From Algoriphagus terrigena DSM 22685 (GTDB lineage: Bacteria > Bacteroidota > Bacteroidia > Cytophagales > Cyclobacteriaceae): a DNA stretch of 64,000 bases. The stretch lies in the NCBI RefSeq assembly GCF_000429445.1, contig NZ_AUBW01000009.1:1-64000 (forward strand), written 5' to 3'. The translations under genes were made by a program, and so were the position numbers. The notes under the pieces are model-generated. The model was not told the origin of the DNA. It did not search any database and worked only from the letters and a program-made list of their open reading frames with translations. Positions within the stretch are counted from its first letter, which is position 1; each line of letters starts with the position of its first letter. This document shows, piece by piece, positions 16,000 through 26,162 of the stretch.

Positions 16000-17963
16000 T
16001 CTTCCAGTTTCGCTCTAAACGGAACAGCCGGCAAATTCAGGTTATTGACCAGGTTTACCTCCGGATTATCAGCCCAAGCGTACCGGACACCGACGGGTTC
16101 AAATCCTTTCGGTGTTTTTAGCCTGATCTGATTTTTGCTGGCGATCTCTCCCATTACGGATTCAAACCTCCCCGCAGCATCTTCGACAGTAAATCCAAGG
16201 ACCTCAGATCCTGATGTCAATTTAAGTCCCTCGCCTACTTCTGTGAAGGTCAGAATCAATTCATCTCCTCCTACTCTGAGGCTGTCAAAGACCGGCCCTG
16301 AGGCAAGGATTTTCTCCCGAAAGGCCACTTTTTTGGCTTGAAGCCAAAGCCTCTCCCCTACGTCTTTCTTGTTGCGAGGGTGAATATCCTCAGCTTCTCC
16401 GATATCGATGATCGTCGCCATTCCCGTCGCCGGAAGCTCCAATGTCTGAGTTTGGGATTCTCTGATATAGGCCCATTCGCTTTCCGGCTGAGGAGACTTC
16501 CGCTCCATGAAATTGGCTAATTGAACGAACAGAAACGGAAAGTCACCGATCTCCCAGCGCGCTCTCCAGTTGGTGATCATTGCTCCGAAAAGCTCCCGAT
16601 ATTCATCGGCCTTGCCTGCATTGCTTTCTCCCTGATACCAAATCACCCCTTTGATCGCATAGTGAGTCAGGGGCGCGATCATCGCATTAAACATGAATCC
16701 GGGCTTCCAGTTGTAGTATTCGACATTCGGAAGTTGCGGTTCGACGACATTGTTTGCGTAAGTCCAAGTACCCTCCAAGTTGATCTTCTTTTCATTTTGG
16801 GTCAAAAACATTGAGTCCGAAGAGCCAATCTCAGGCTTGTTGTTCCAGCCATTCACCGCCCGGATCGCGAGCACGTTCTCACCCTGAAGCAGAATCTCTG
16901 AAGGTATCTTAATCTCCGGGACGGCAGCTCCCCAATCTTTGTAATGAACTTGCTTGCCGTTGACATAGAAATAAGCCATCTGCTGCACATTGGGCAGGGT
17001 CAGAACGGCTTCTTCTGTGGAAGAAAGTTGAAATTTCTTTCGCACCCAAGCGATATGTTCGAGTGGATTGTCAGCAGGGAGACTGATGGATCTCCAGTTC
17101 GCATTGCTATAGTTTACAGAAGAAACCTCAGCGGCTTTGGCCGAATCTGGCTGATTGATCAGGCTATCCCGCAGCGTGCGCCGCTCCTCGTTTTCGGCCA
17201 ATGTCACCTTCCACTTTTCATGGCTCTCGATGATCTCTGCCACTTCTGCGGAGTAAGATCTGTCGGCGATCTCTGCCAAGACGCCTATCTCTGTCCAGCC
17301 TTCGGCAGGCGTTCCGCCCCAGTTTGATTCGATGACACCGACTGGCACACCCTTCTCCAGGTGGTTCTTCTTGGCAAAAAACCAGGCAACGGCTGAGAAA
17401 TCAGGAAGATTCTCCGCATTGGCCACCTTCCACTGTCCGTCGGACACGTCGGATTTTTCCTCGACACTGTAGTCTTTGGCTACTTTGAAAAAACGGATCA
17501 TCGGAAAGTCAGGCTTGGCAAATTCTTCCTCCGCTCCGATCACACCGGCCTTCAGTGGCCACTCCATATTCGATTGTCCACCTGCCACCCACACGTCCCC
17601 GATGTAGACATCCTTGACGGTTTGGGTATTGACTAACAGCTCATAAGGGCCGCCCGCCGGCAAGGGAGGTAGGTGAACAAACCAAGTACTGTCTTCCAAA
17701 ACCTTTGAGCTCACGATCGCCCCGGCCAAGCTGGCGCGGATCTTCTTGTCCGGGATTCCTCTCCCCCAGATTTTGATCGGCTGATCTCGCTGGAGTACCA
17801 TGCCTTCGGAAATTAACTTGGGAAACTGAACCTCTGAATCCGGTTTGGATAGGCCACAGGCAAATGCCAGCGGCAGCAGCAGAACTAAGAGAAAATTTTT
17901 CAAGGGGTGGATTTGGTCGATTGTCTGGGAATTTCCAGAAAATAAATGATTTCTCACTGGCAT
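15987..17963 (-). CDS. sialate O-acetylesterase-type carbohydrate esterase (lipoprotein)
   Basis: A 658-residue protein by the longest frame. The lipoprotein signal KNFLLVLLLPLAFAC starts only at about residue 21, so the true start is probably the TTG at 17903. The SGNH/SASA esterase domain shows the GQSNMEWPL nucleophile motif and VIWYQGESNAG (about 433-443). Late His/Asp are probably in the DIHPRNKKDVGERL stretch. Family members remove acetyl groups from sialic acid or from plant polysaccharides. As the last gene of a GH5/GH9 glycan locus, it more likely de-acetylates the same glycan than sialate (inference). It lies 30 bp after the GH9 gene on the same strand. Confidence 0.85.
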   Translation of the reverse strand: MPVRNHLFSGNSQTIDQIHPLKNFLLVLLLPLAFACGLSKPDSEVQFPKLISEGMVLQRDQPIKIWGRGIPDKKIRASLAGAIVSSKVLEDSTWFVHLPPLPAGGPYELLVNTQTVKDVYIGDVWVAGGQSNMEWPLKAGVIGAEEEFAKPDFPMIRFFKVAKDYSVEEKSDVSDGQWKVANAENLPDFSAVAWFFAKKNHLEKGVPVGVIESNWGGTPAEGWTEIGVLAEIADRSYSAEVAEIIESHEKWKVTLAENEERRTLRDSLINQPDSAKAAEVSSVNYSNANWRSISLPADNPLEHIAWVRKKFQLSSTEEAVLTLPNVQQMAYFYVNGKQVHYKDWGAAVPEIKIPSEILLQGENVLAIRAVNGWNNKPEIGSSDSMFLTQNEKKINLEGTWTYANNVVEPQLPNVEYYNWKPGFMFNAMIAPLTHYAIKGVIWYQGESNAGKADEYRELFGAMITNWRARWEIGDFPFLFVQLANFMERKSPQPESEWAYIRESQTQTLELPATGMATIIDIGEAEDIHPRNKKDVGERLWLQAKKVAFREKILASGPVFDSLRVGGDELILTFTEVGEGLKLTSGSEVLGFTVEDAAGRFESVMGEIASKNQIRLKTPKGFEPVGVRYAWADNPEVNLVNNLNLPAVPFRAKLEEKQE

Positions 17964-17993
17964 TCGCCCTGAATCCCATCAAAAAATGCCAAA

Positions 17994-19751
17994 TTATTCC
18001 CTGTTCGCCTCAATAGCCTCAATGCCATTTACCAAATAGGCAAAAGCTGCACTCCAGTTGATGGCGATCTCGTTGGATGCGTAGCTGCATGCGAGATCAG
18101 TATAAGATTCGTCCGGCACCTTGCTGGGATATTCACAGCCGTCTTGCTGAGATGGATTGGGCCCGCCGACCATGAATCCCGGCAGCGGGGGCAACTCCGG
18201 TCTCGAAGTCGCCAGTCGATGGTGGGGATGTATCGGCGTTTTGCTTCCAAAACCTGTGACGTAGCTAAATCCCGTTGCATTTCTTCCCATAATATAATCG
18301 AGGTTGGCTTTTGCACCTTGCAGAAAACCCTCTTCGCCATTCAGCCGATAGGCTTCGATCAATAGGACCCCCTGATTGGAGGCCACCGCGTTACTTCCCC
18401 AGATAAAGTCCCGGTCGCTGGCTCCCATGGGAGTGCCAAAAGGCTGGATTTGCCCGGCCACCTGATAGGATTTGGCCGCCGCGATCAGATTGATCTTTAG
18501 CATCGCCATCCATTCCTCTGGAATCTGCGAAAGCGACGTCTCATGCCGGATCAGGGAGTAAAAACCCAACCACTTGACCTGAGACCATGAGGGAAGCCTG
18601 TATTCCAGATCGGAGTCTTCCAACACGCTCCAGTAGTCCAGGTTGTGCGTGCTGATATAGAGTTCAGACGCTGCCCAAACCCACTCGTCCGACAGGTTTT
18701 GGTCTCCATAGGCACCAGTGGTCACATCGGGATCGAAATCCCGGTTCAGTTCATTCTGCCGGTAGTAAAGCTCCGGATTTTGGACCGCCCAATTCCAGGC
18801 TTTTTCGGCGGCTTTCTGATAAATGACGGCGTTTTCCGGAGAAAAAGCCTTGTAGATCCGGGACGCCTGAGCCATCACTGCTGCAAAATCCAAAGTCGCA
18901 GCTGTGCTCTTGCTGACCAGATAGCGGGTGTTGACGGCCTTATGCGGCTCCACCATTCCCTCAAACTTGGCCGTGGTGAGCTTGTGATACACTCCCCCGT
19001 CTGCTGGATCCTGCATGGTCAGCATCCAGTCCAGATTCCACAATACTTCATCGAGAATATCCGGTAGGACATTACCGCTCTCCGGGATTGCTAGTTTCTG
19101 CTTCGCAAAAAAGTCAGGAAACTCCTCGTAAAGGGACAATAAAGTGCCCATAGTAATCCCGCTGTTGACGATGTATTTGTTGTAGTCTCCTGCGTCGTAC
19201 CATCCTTTTGATGAAGATAGGGACGTTCCGGTCGGGCGTGTGGCGCTGGCAGCGGATGGATGAATCTGCACCTGGGTATCCGGATGACCGGCACCTCTCG
19301 CCCACTTACCGGCAAATTCCTCCGGCAGATCCGTCGATGCACGCTGAAAATAAAATGCCTTCAGCGACGCTTTCGACAGATCAGAGTAAACGTCTCTTTG
19401 AATCAAAAACGGGTAAGACTTCCCAAGATTCCCTATGCCAATCTCGTAAGTCCCCTCGTCTACCAAAGAAGAAAAATCAACTTTCCAGGCGGTTTTTCCC
19501 GACGAGGTCTTCGCTTCTTGCTTGATTGCTGCACCCTCGAAGACAATCTCATTCTGCTCCACATCCCATACAAAGAATTGCCCCAAGGGCTCCTCCGAAA
19601 GCACGATTGCAATCTTATCCTGATTTGGAAGATAGCCGACCTGATTGAGCCGGATGGATTCATTTAATTCCAGCGTATTCGTGGACTGATCTCTTGAACA
19701 TGTCGTCCAAACCGATAAGATCACCAATACAACCACTGATTTTAAATACAT
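17994..19751 (-). CDS. glycoside hydrolase family 9 endoglucanase (lipoprotein)
   Basis: A 585-residue protein. The signal is lipoprotein-type with Cys18 (WTTC), then an N-terminal Ig-like CelD domain (about 35-120, VGYLPNQDKIAIVL), then the (alpha/alpha)6 catalytic domain. GH9 inverting-mechanism residues are visible: Asp186/Asp189 in GWYDAGDYNKYI and the acid Glu561 in YASNEIAINW; HPHHR near 505 is the conserved His-containing motif. It should cleave beta-1,4-glucan (cellulose, mixed-linkage glucan or a glucomannan backbone), probably at the cell surface or in the periplasm. It is embedded in the SusCD locus, between the FG-GAP lipoprotein and the esterase. Confidence 0.92.
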   Translation of the reverse strand: MYLKSVVVLVILSVWTTCSRDQSTNTLELNESIRLNQVGYLPNQDKIAIVLSEEPLGQFFVWDVEQNEIVFEGAAIKQEAKTSSGKTAWKVDFSSLVDEGTYEIGIGNLGKSYPFLIQRDVYSDLSKASLKAFYFQRASTDLPEEFAGKWARGAGHPDTQVQIHPSAASATRPTGTSLSSSKGWYDAGDYNKYIVNSGITMGTLLSLYEEFPDFFAKQKLAIPESGNVLPDILDEVLWNLDWMLTMQDPADGGVYHKLTTAKFEGMVEPHKAVNTRYLVSKSTAATLDFAAVMAQASRIYKAFSPENAVIYQKAAEKAWNWAVQNPELYYRQNELNRDFDPDVTTGAYGDQNLSDEWVWAASELYISTHNLDYWSVLEDSDLEYRLPSWSQVKWLGFYSLIRHETSLSQIPEEWMAMLKINLIAAAKSYQVAGQIQPFGTPMGASDRDFIWGSNAVASNQGVLLIEAYRLNGEEGFLQGAKANLDYIMGRNATGFSYVTGFGSKTPIHPHHRLATSRPELPPLPGFMVGGPNPSQQDGCEYPSKVPDESYTDLACSYASNEIAINWSAAFAYLVNGIEAIEANRE

Positions 19752-19799
19752 GTTTTATAGTGCTGTTTTTTAGCTATTTATTTCTTTCTATTCTAAAAA

Positions 19800-22700
19800 C
19801 TATTCTACGGGCTTGAAGGATTTCAGTCCCTGATTCCGAATCCCAATCCAGAGGTGATCTCCCAGCTTTTGTGCCGCGGATATTTCGCCAGCCAGATCAA
19901 ACCCCGTCTCTGCCTGCGGAAGCGCGCGCCAGGATTTTGACCCCAAATCGAACTCCAGCAGGAGTCCCCGATTGGCATCGATTTGACCGATTTTTAATCT
20001 TGGATTATCCTGATTTCCGACGAGCAATAGATTCTTATGACCGGACTTCCCTGCTATTGACACTGCCGCATTGATCGGAGCATCCTGAGCCTGTCTGGGC
20101 AGAGAGACGGATTCAAACCGGCCCGCTTTCAGCGTAAATAGCTGCGTTTCCAGCGTCTCAGCCAGGAGTATTTCGGCTTGAGGCAGTTCCTCCGGAGTTA
20201 ATATTTCTTCGATCGTTGCCGTCGAAAAGACTTCGTGAGTTGGGAAACTGGCCTTTTTTCGATACATCTGTCCTGCGAGTTCGTCGCGAGAAAGAAATGG
20301 CGTTTCCATGCCTTGCACCGCAAAAGTCATCAGCGGATCGACGGAACCGTTTTTGTCAAAATCAGCGAAATAAACCCGAACCGGAATATCAGGTTCCGTT
20401 TTCAGGCGGGAATTCAATCCCCAGTTTCCTGCCAAAAGCTCCGGTCTTCCGTCTCCATCCAGATCTTCGATCAACAAGCTTCGCCACAATCCAGTCTTTC
20501 CCTCCGGAAAAAAAACAGACGTGCGATCTTCCAGCTTCCCGTCTTTGAAACCGATCACCCTGATTTTATCAAACTCAGCCGCCACGATCAACTCCTCTTT
20601 TCCATCTCGGTCCAGGTCATAGGCTACAGCGTCTTTGACCCGCTTCAGAGACGCCAAGATCAGATCATCCACCGCATCAAACTTCGCTTCTCTTTTCTCC
20701 AGAAGATAAGAACCAGCCGACTCCGGCCATCTTCCCGGCGAATATCCACCGCCTATAAAGATTTCGTCCTTCCGATCTCCATTATAATCCCAATTGACTG
20801 CAACTGAGGTCGCAGTGAATCTTTCGGGCAGGGTTCCAAGATCTGACGGCCCAAAATTTCCCTTTCCATTGTTGATCAGCAGTTGATCCTGAAGGGAGGG
20901 GTCCACGTCGGTGAGATTTCCATAGCCGCCTTTTCCGACGTAGATGTCCAGATCGCCATCGCCGTCAGCATCCAGACAGAGCAGCGCCGATATATTTGTC
21001 CCCAATCCGGCCACAGCAAGCACTTTTGGCTCTTGCTTTTTGCCATCAATCAGCAAAAGCTCTCCCGTAGAAGTCGACGAAATCAAGTCCATTTCCCCGT
21101 CGCCAGTCATATCTCCGGCAGCCATAAACGGTCCGGCTTGACTTAGGGAATAGAGCAGTTGACTTTGGCGCTTGAAGTCATTGAACTGCTCAGCTGGGAC
21201 CGCAAACCGGTATTGAGAAGCAATCGTAAATCTTGGAATGACTGCAGATTTTGCGAGGGCTGTATCTGTAGCATCTTCGATCTTCAGCTCGATCCGTTGA
21301 TCGGTTTTTGGCGAGATGATGAGTTGTCTCAGCCCTGATGGCCATTCCACTTCCAAGGAATCAATCGTATTACTTTCCAAACCGAAATGCAAAACTTCGG
21401 TCACATTTCCCTGAAAACCCTTGTAGATCTGCTGCTCCTGATATTGGGTTTCCCCACCGGAGTACACCTTGACTTTGGCGCCGATTCCGCTGGCGTTACC
21501 TTGGGAACCCGTCAACTTCACCTGAAGAAAATGACTCTTCCCACGTTCTGAGGTGCCATTTCGATAAATCTGCGACGGCTCATTCAGATTGTTGAGGATC
21601 AGATCAAGATCGCCGTCGTTGTCCAAATCCGCGTACACAGCACCGTTGCTATTGCCCGGTGTACCAAGTCCCCAAGCGTCAGAGGTGTTCTCAAACCGGC
21701 TTCCGTCCTGATTTTTGAAGGAATAGTTTCCGACTTTGGTCGCGGGCATGGCGGCAATCATCTCCAAGATTTGTTGCTGTCCGGGCTTTGGATTTTGCAG
21801 GACTTGCTGTCGGTAGTTGATGAAGTCCAGGTTGGTGAAGTCTTTCAAAAATCCATTGGAAACGAACAAATCCGGAAAGCCGTCGTTGTCAAAATCTGCA
21901 AAGAGTGGCGCCCAGCTCCAATCGGTCGTGGCAATCCCGGCCGCCTGCCCGATCTCCGAAAACGTTCCGTTCCCGTTGTTGACTTGCAGCATGTTCCGCA
22001 TCAACTGATGGTGCAATCCGACTTTCAGAAAGAGCCCGTAGTGCTCGTAATTTTCCGGACTGTGCAGGAGTTTTTGCCGCTTACTGTCCTCCGGCAGCAT
22101 GTCCAGCGAGATTAGATCCAGATTTCCGTCCCGATTGATATCAGCTGCGTCCACGCCCATCGAGTAGAGACTGGTGTGTGCAAAGGCTGATTGAAGCTCA
22201 TTGACAAAAGTCCCGTCACCTTGATTGACGTAGAAATAGTCCGGCGCGGAATAGTCATTTCCGATGTAGATGTCCGGCCAGCCGTTGTTGTTGAAGTCGG
22301 CAATACTGGCGCCCAAGCCGTAGCTCAGCGTCCCGGTTGCGATGCCGATTTCGGCGGAAACATCCCGGAATTTGCCGTCTTCGTTTCGATAGACTTTGCT
22401 GGAACTCATCGGATCGGGAGTATCCAGCATCGTCCTAAATGCATTAGCGTTTAGATTATTGAATAAGGCCGGGTTGTGATTGAGCAACAGCATATCCAGA
22501 TCGCCGTCTTTATCCAAGTCCGAGAAATAGGCCGAGGTAGAAAAGGCCGGATCATCCAGCCCGAATTCAGCTGCCATCTCCTTGAAGAAAGGAATCCCTT
22601 TGGAATCCAAACCCTGACTAACGAAAAGTTGGTTTCGGCGTGTCTCTTCAGGCAAATCTCCCGAAAAACACACATAAATATCTTTGAGTCCATCGGCATT

Positions 22701-23090
22701 GATATCGACGATGACTGCTCCTGTAGACCATGCCTGCTCCCTTCCACCGGTGCCGGTGGCAAGCGTGATGTCTCTGAATTTCAGGTCTCCCTGATTGAGA
22801 AAAAGTTTGTTTTGACCCTGATTGGCTGTGAAATAGAGATCCTCCAGGCCGTCGTTGTTGAGGTCTCCGACTGCCACTCCACCCCCGTTGTAAAAATATT
22901 GGTAGGTCAAGATATTGGCTTGGGCTGTTTCCTGGATTTGATTGGTAAAATGAAGGCCGGAGGAATCAGCCTCCACCAGTTGAAAAAGATGCTCCTCCTG
23001 AATAGTTTTCTTTCCGCAGCCTGAAGAAAAACAAGCGGCAAACACCAAAAATGCCCAACTGGCAGAAGGGAGAAGGGAAAAACGCGGCAA
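19800..23090 (-). CDS. FG-GAP/VCBS repeat protein with ASPIC/UnbV domain (CRTAC1-like lipoprotein)
   Basis: A 1096-residue protein. The N-terminal lipoprotein signal has its lipobox Cys in CFSSGC (about 25). Many FG-GAP beta-propeller blades follow (for example DLNNDGLEDLYFTANQ and DFNNNGWPDIYIGNDY) with DxDxDG-type calcium loops. An ASPIC/UnbV domain lies at about 530-600 (LTGSQGNASGIGAKVKVYSG), followed by a second set of blades to about 1000. Such proteins are frequent in Bacteroidota glycan loci but lack a defined enzymatic role; binding or scaffold at the cell surface is the usual suggestion. An intrinsic terminator separates it from the upstream glycan-binding protein gene. Confidence 0.85.
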   Translation of the reverse strand: MPRFSLLPSASWAFLVFAACFSSGCGKKTIQEEHLFQLVEADSSGLHFTNQIQETAQANILTYQYFYNGGGVAVGDLNNDGLEDLYFTANQGQNKLFLNQGDLKFRDITLATGTGGREQAWSTGAVIVDINADGLKDIYVCFSGDLPEETRRNQLFVSQGLDSKGIPFFKEMAAEFGLDDPAFSTSAYFSDLDKDGDLDMLLLNHNPALFNNLNANAFRTMLDTPDPMSSSKVYRNEDGKFRDVSAEIGIATGTLSYGLGASIADFNNNGWPDIYIGNDYSAPDYFYVNQGDGTFVNELQSAFAHTSLYSMGVDAADINRDGNLDLISLDMLPEDSKRQKLLHSPENYEHYGLFLKVGLHHQLMRNMLQVNNGNGTFSEIGQAAGIATTDWSWAPLFADFDNDGFPDLFVSNGFLKDFTNLDFINYRQQVLQNPKPGQQQILEMIAAMPATKVGNYSFKNQDGSRFENTSDAWGLGTPGNSNGAVYADLDNDGDLDLILNNLNEPSQIYRNGTSERGKSHFLQVKLTGSQGNASGIGAKVKVYSGGETQYQEQQIYKGFQGNVTEVLHFGLESNTIDSLEVEWPSGLRQLIISPKTDQRIELKIEDATDTALAKSAVIPRFTIASQYRFAVPAEQFNDFKRQSQLLYSLSQAGPFMAAGDMTGDGEMDLISSTSTGELLLIDGKKQEPKVLAVAGLGTNISALLCLDADGDGDLDIYVGKGGYGNLTDVDPSLQDQLLINNGKGNFGPSDLGTLPERFTATSVAVNWDYNGDRKDEIFIGGGYSPGRWPESAGSYLLEKREAKFDAVDDLILASLKRVKDAVAYDLDRDGKEELIVAAEFDKIRVIGFKDGKLEDRTSVFFPEGKTGLWRSLLIEDLDGDGRPELLAGNWGLNSRLKTEPDIPVRVYFADFDKNGSVDPLMTFAVQGMETPFLSRDELAGQMYRKKASFPTHEVFSTATIEEILTPEELPQAEILLAETLETQLFTLKAGRFESVSLPRQAQDAPINAAVSIAGKSGHKNLLLVGNQDNPRLKIGQIDANRGLLLEFDLGSKSWRALPQAETGFDLAGEISAAQKLGDHLWIGIRNQGLKSFKPVE

Positions 23091-23130
23091 GAGTGAGTTT
23101 TGTGTTAAGGAAGATAGAGATCAATTGAAA

Positions 23131-23164
23131 AATCTCCGAGGCAGAACCTTCCGCCTCGGAGATT
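23131..23164 (-). terminator. intrinsic terminator inside the glycan locus
   Basis: Perfect 12-bp stem AATCTCCGAGGC (23131-23142) / GCCTCGGAGATT (23153-23164), followed on the minus strand by TTTTC. It lies 26 bp after the stop of the surface glycan-binding protein and before the FG-GAP gene, so it can reduce expression of the downstream genes. Confidence 0.8.
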
Positions 23165-23189
23165 GAATATGTAAACCGTCTATGAATTT

Positions 23190-24467
23190 TTATTGAACCG
23201 CTCTGACCACGCGGATATTGTCGATACCGATCACCGCCTTGATGTCACTGGAGGTGGTGTTGATCACTACCAGTCTAAGTTGCTTGGTTCCTCCAGAGTC
23301 ACCTTTAAGGAAATCCCCGTAGGTATTTAATCTGGTAGAGCCGTTGGTCAGACGATTGAGTGCAGCAGAAAGCGTGTACCAGCTTCCGTCAGTAGTCTTG
23401 ATAAAGTCGCTCAAAGGAATGTCGTAGGACAATTCATTGCCTTTGCTGTCCGGGTACCAGATCTGAACGTTTAAGCCAGTGATATTCTCGGTCGTACTCA
23501 CCGCGATGTCAAATCTGATATCAAAACTCGCTGCAGGGGCTGCTGGATTGTATTCATCAGCAGGCGCCGTTGGGAAGATCTGTTCTCCACTCCAGTTGGC
23601 AAGGTTGATGACTTTGTCGTTGTTCCAGCCATAGCTGGCAGGGAAAGCTTGGTTCATCCCGCCAAAATCGCCCTCGAGACTCTCGATCCCAGGTTGGCTG
23701 GACTGGATCATGTCACCTGACATTCCCCATCCCCAGTCCCAAGGATACTTGAGCGCACCGTCGGTATCGAAGTCGGCGATCATACCCTTGCCATTGTAGA
23801 TTTGGGTATTGCGATTGGTTGAGGACCCGCCACTTTTGGTGACTACGGCGACGGATTGAGACTCGCTGAAGTCCACTCCGTCTGGCACGGTCACAGAAAG
23901 TGTCGTTCCAGAAGCATTTGTTTCAAAACCAGAGGTCACAAATACGTCTTCTCCCGGAAAATACACGGTGTCCACAAAGTAGAAATAACGTCCAAAGAGG
24001 GTCATCTTATCTCCTGCTTTCAAGTATTGGTTCTTCACCTGGCTGATTAGAGGAGCCGGAGGAAGCGTCTGAAATTCGATGACTGACTCACCGCTTTTGG
24101 TAACCAATCTGAGTTTGTTTGACACATTGGGATCAGTTGCTACGGTAGGCACGCTGTCTCCCACTGTCACGATGACGCTGTTATTGGTCACATACGCCGT
24201 GTTTACACCAAGGGGATAGTCATTCAGGTACACCTGCTGTGTTCCCAGGAAGTTCGTCCCCATGATCGCGAGCGTACTTCCCAGCGTAGCTGATGTGAAA
24301 GAGCTGTCCGCAGTGGTCGGGTCGGTGGTCCTCACCCGCTCGATCGACGGAGGGCCCACGCTGATTTCATCCTCTTCCTGGCAGGCGCCGAGGAATCCGG
24401 TCATCACCAGCAAGCCAGCAATGACGACGGAGTGTGAAGATCTATTGATATGTTTTATGATGTTCAT
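23190..24467 (-). CDS. surface glycan-binding lipoprotein with IPT/TIG domains (SusE/F position)
   Basis: A 425-residue protein. The lipoprotein signal ends GFLGAC (Cys about 29). Two IPT/TIG-like Ig domains (about 35-215) contain LGSTLAIMGTNFLGTQQVYL and AGDKMTLFGRYFYFVDTVYF. A C-terminal domain (about 230-425) with GMNQAFPASYGWNNDKVIN and NIRVVRAV resembles a carbohydrate-binding jelly roll. Its position directly after susD (30 bp) is that of surface glycan-binding proteins, which hold the polysaccharide near the SusCD gate. It acts at the cell surface. The bound glycan is not readable from sequence, but neighbouring GH5 and GH9 enzymes point to beta-glucan. Confidence 0.82.
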   Translation of the reverse strand: MNIIKHINRSSHSVVIAGLLVMTGFLGACQEEDEISVGPPSIERVRTTDPTTADSSFTSATLGSTLAIMGTNFLGTQQVYLNDYPLGVNTAYVTNNSVIVTVGDSVPTVATDPNVSNKLRLVTKSGESVIEFQTLPPAPLISQVKNQYLKAGDKMTLFGRYFYFVDTVYFPGEDVFVTSGFETNASGTTLSVTVPDGVDFSESQSVAVVTKSGGSSTNRNTQIYNGKGMIADFDTDGALKYPWDWGWGMSGDMIQSSQPGIESLEGDFGGMNQAFPASYGWNNDKVINLANWSGEQIFPTAPADEYNPAAPAASFDIRFDIAVSTTENITGLNVQIWYPDSKGNELSYDIPLSDFIKTTDGSWYTLSAALNRLTNGSTRLNTYGDFLKGDSGGTKQLRLVVINTTSSDIKAVIGIDNIRVVRAVQ

Positions 24468-24497
24468 TTGATTTTCGATGGTTTAAAATCCAAAAGA

Positions 24498-26162
24498 TCA
24501 GTTTCCAGCCGTGAAGTCATACGGCACCGCAGGCTTGCGCAAATTTGGAGCGCGAGACAGTTCTGAGGATGGAATCGGAATTTTAAAGTTTGATTCACTT
24601 ACCGGGAAATGGCGGGGCGAGGTATCGTCAGAAGGGATCTCAATCTCCCAAAGTGTCGGGTCGGGAATCTGATCCGCATAGATCCTGAAGGTGCCGCGAT
24701 CCTGTGCTTCCAGCATGCTGTAGGCCTTAGCCGGGTCGTAGTATTCCAGTTTGGTAAACTCATACCAAGCTTGGCCTTCCATCGCAAACTCCTTGATTCG
24801 CTCTTCGAAGATGATCTGCCAAGAGACGTTGTCCAGTTCATTGACACCGGCACGCTTTCTTACCAAGTTCACGTATTTCAATGCTTCAGCCGGATTCTTA
24901 TCCAACACAGCTTCGGCGTAAGTCAAGTAAACGTCGGCCAATCTAAGGATGTACGTGTTGATCTCGGTGCCTTGCTGCACGACTTTGCCGTCGTTGTCTT
25001 CCGGCCTGCCTACGACGTATTTCTTGACCCAAGCACGGCCGTTGTAAGGTCTGCTGCCGTCCAAACTTCTGGCTGGCACTTCCAACTCTTGTGCAGATCC
25101 GCCCGGAGGCACTTGCGTGATGTAGTCATAGTGATCGCCCGGGAACATGAAGGATGCTTTTCTTCTTTTGTCAAAAACCAAATCATCATACATGTCCAGC
25201 ATCCACTTCGAAGCTCCGATGTCTCCGCCCCATCCGTCACCGAAACCGGTGATCTCAGAGCCGAAGGCCAAGAATGCCTGCACGGAGTTTTGAGCGCCCC
25301 ACTGACCAGCTTGGCCAGCGTTGTACACCCACTGTAGTGCAGCAAGGGTTTCGACGTTACCGTTGTTCTTTGTTTTGAATAGATCCTCATACTCTGGCAT
25401 CAAAGACGCACCGCTGTTGTCGATGACTCTTTTTGCAAAATAAGCTGCAGAGTCCAAGTCGCTTTGGTTTCTGGTTCCGGTCACACCTGCTTTAGTCAGG
25501 TACATCTTGGCCAGCATGCCTTCAGCGCTCCATTTGGTCAGTCGACCTGTCATCACGGCTTGTTCCGGAAGGTTTTCAGCAGCGAATCTTAGATCCTTTA
25601 TGATAAACTGCCAAACAGACTCTTCGGTATTTCTGGCAATTGTCGTATCCTGAAGCAAGGCGGTGTTGTTGGTGATGATCGGCACCGGACCCCAGTTTTG
25701 CACCAGGTAGGAGTAAGCCAATCCACGCATAAATCTGCCTTCGGCAATCCCGTGATTTTTGATTCGATCCGTCACATCCGGCCCTACAAACTGGGCAATG
25801 TTGTTGATCAGAGAGTTGGATTGCGCGACCACATTGTAGAATGCTCTCCAAGCAGCACCGTTTTCGGCCGTCTCGCCGGTGGTATTGAAGCGGACGTTTT
25901 CGAGTTGGTATGATCCGGTAGTCAGGATTCCGCCTCTGGCGTCGCCGATACCATGGCTGGCCTTATCGTTGTATGCAAACCAGACGATGTTGTAAAGCGG
26001 CGCCGAAGCAGCCAGGATTTGATCGTCGGTTTTGTAGAAGTTGGCATCTACGATGGCATCGAGGGGTGGTCTATCCAGAAATTCTTCCGAACAACCGACC
26101 AATCCTCCCATCAGAAGCCCGGCTCCTGCAATTATATTTCGGAATTTCATGTTAGTTTTCAT
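24498..26162 (-). CDS. susD: SusD/RagB-family glycan-binding lipoprotein
   Basis: A 554-residue protein when started at the ATG at 26162. An upstream in-frame extension to 26261 only translates the leader element and is not part of the signal sequence. The lipoprotein signal is GLLMGGLVGCSEEFLDRPP, followed by the SusD helix-rich fold: early NTTGETAENGAAWRAFYNVV, and late ILRLADVYLTYAEAVL with YVNLVRKRAGV, all hallmark SusD segments. SusD caps the SusC barrel and delivers oligosaccharides to it. It is 107 bp downstream of susC, with the conserved leader element (26163-26256) filling most of that gap. Confidence 0.93.
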   Translation of the reverse strand: MKTNMKFRNIIAGAGLLMGGLVGCSEEFLDRPPLDAIVDANFYKTDDQILAASAPLYNIVWFAYNDKASHGIGDARGGILTTGSYQLENVRFNTTGETAENGAAWRAFYNVVAQSNSLINNIAQFVGPDVTDRIKNHGIAEGRFMRGLAYSYLVQNWGPVPIITNNTALLQDTTIARNTEESVWQFIIKDLRFAAENLPEQAVMTGRLTKWSAEGMLAKMYLTKAGVTGTRNQSDLDSAAYFAKRVIDNSGASLMPEYEDLFKTKNNGNVETLAALQWVYNAGQAGQWGAQNSVQAFLAFGSEITGFGDGWGGDIGASKWMLDMYDDLVFDKRRKASFMFPGDHYDYITQVPPGGSAQELEVPARSLDGSRPYNGRAWVKKYVVGRPEDNDGKVVQQGTEINTYILRLADVYLTYAEAVLDKNPAEALKYVNLVRKRAGVNELDNVSWQIIFEERIKEFAMEGQAWYEFTKLEYYDPAKAYSMLEAQDRGTFRIYADQIPDPTLWEIEIPSDDTSPRHFPVSESNFKIPIPSSELSRAPNLRKPAVPYDFTAGN

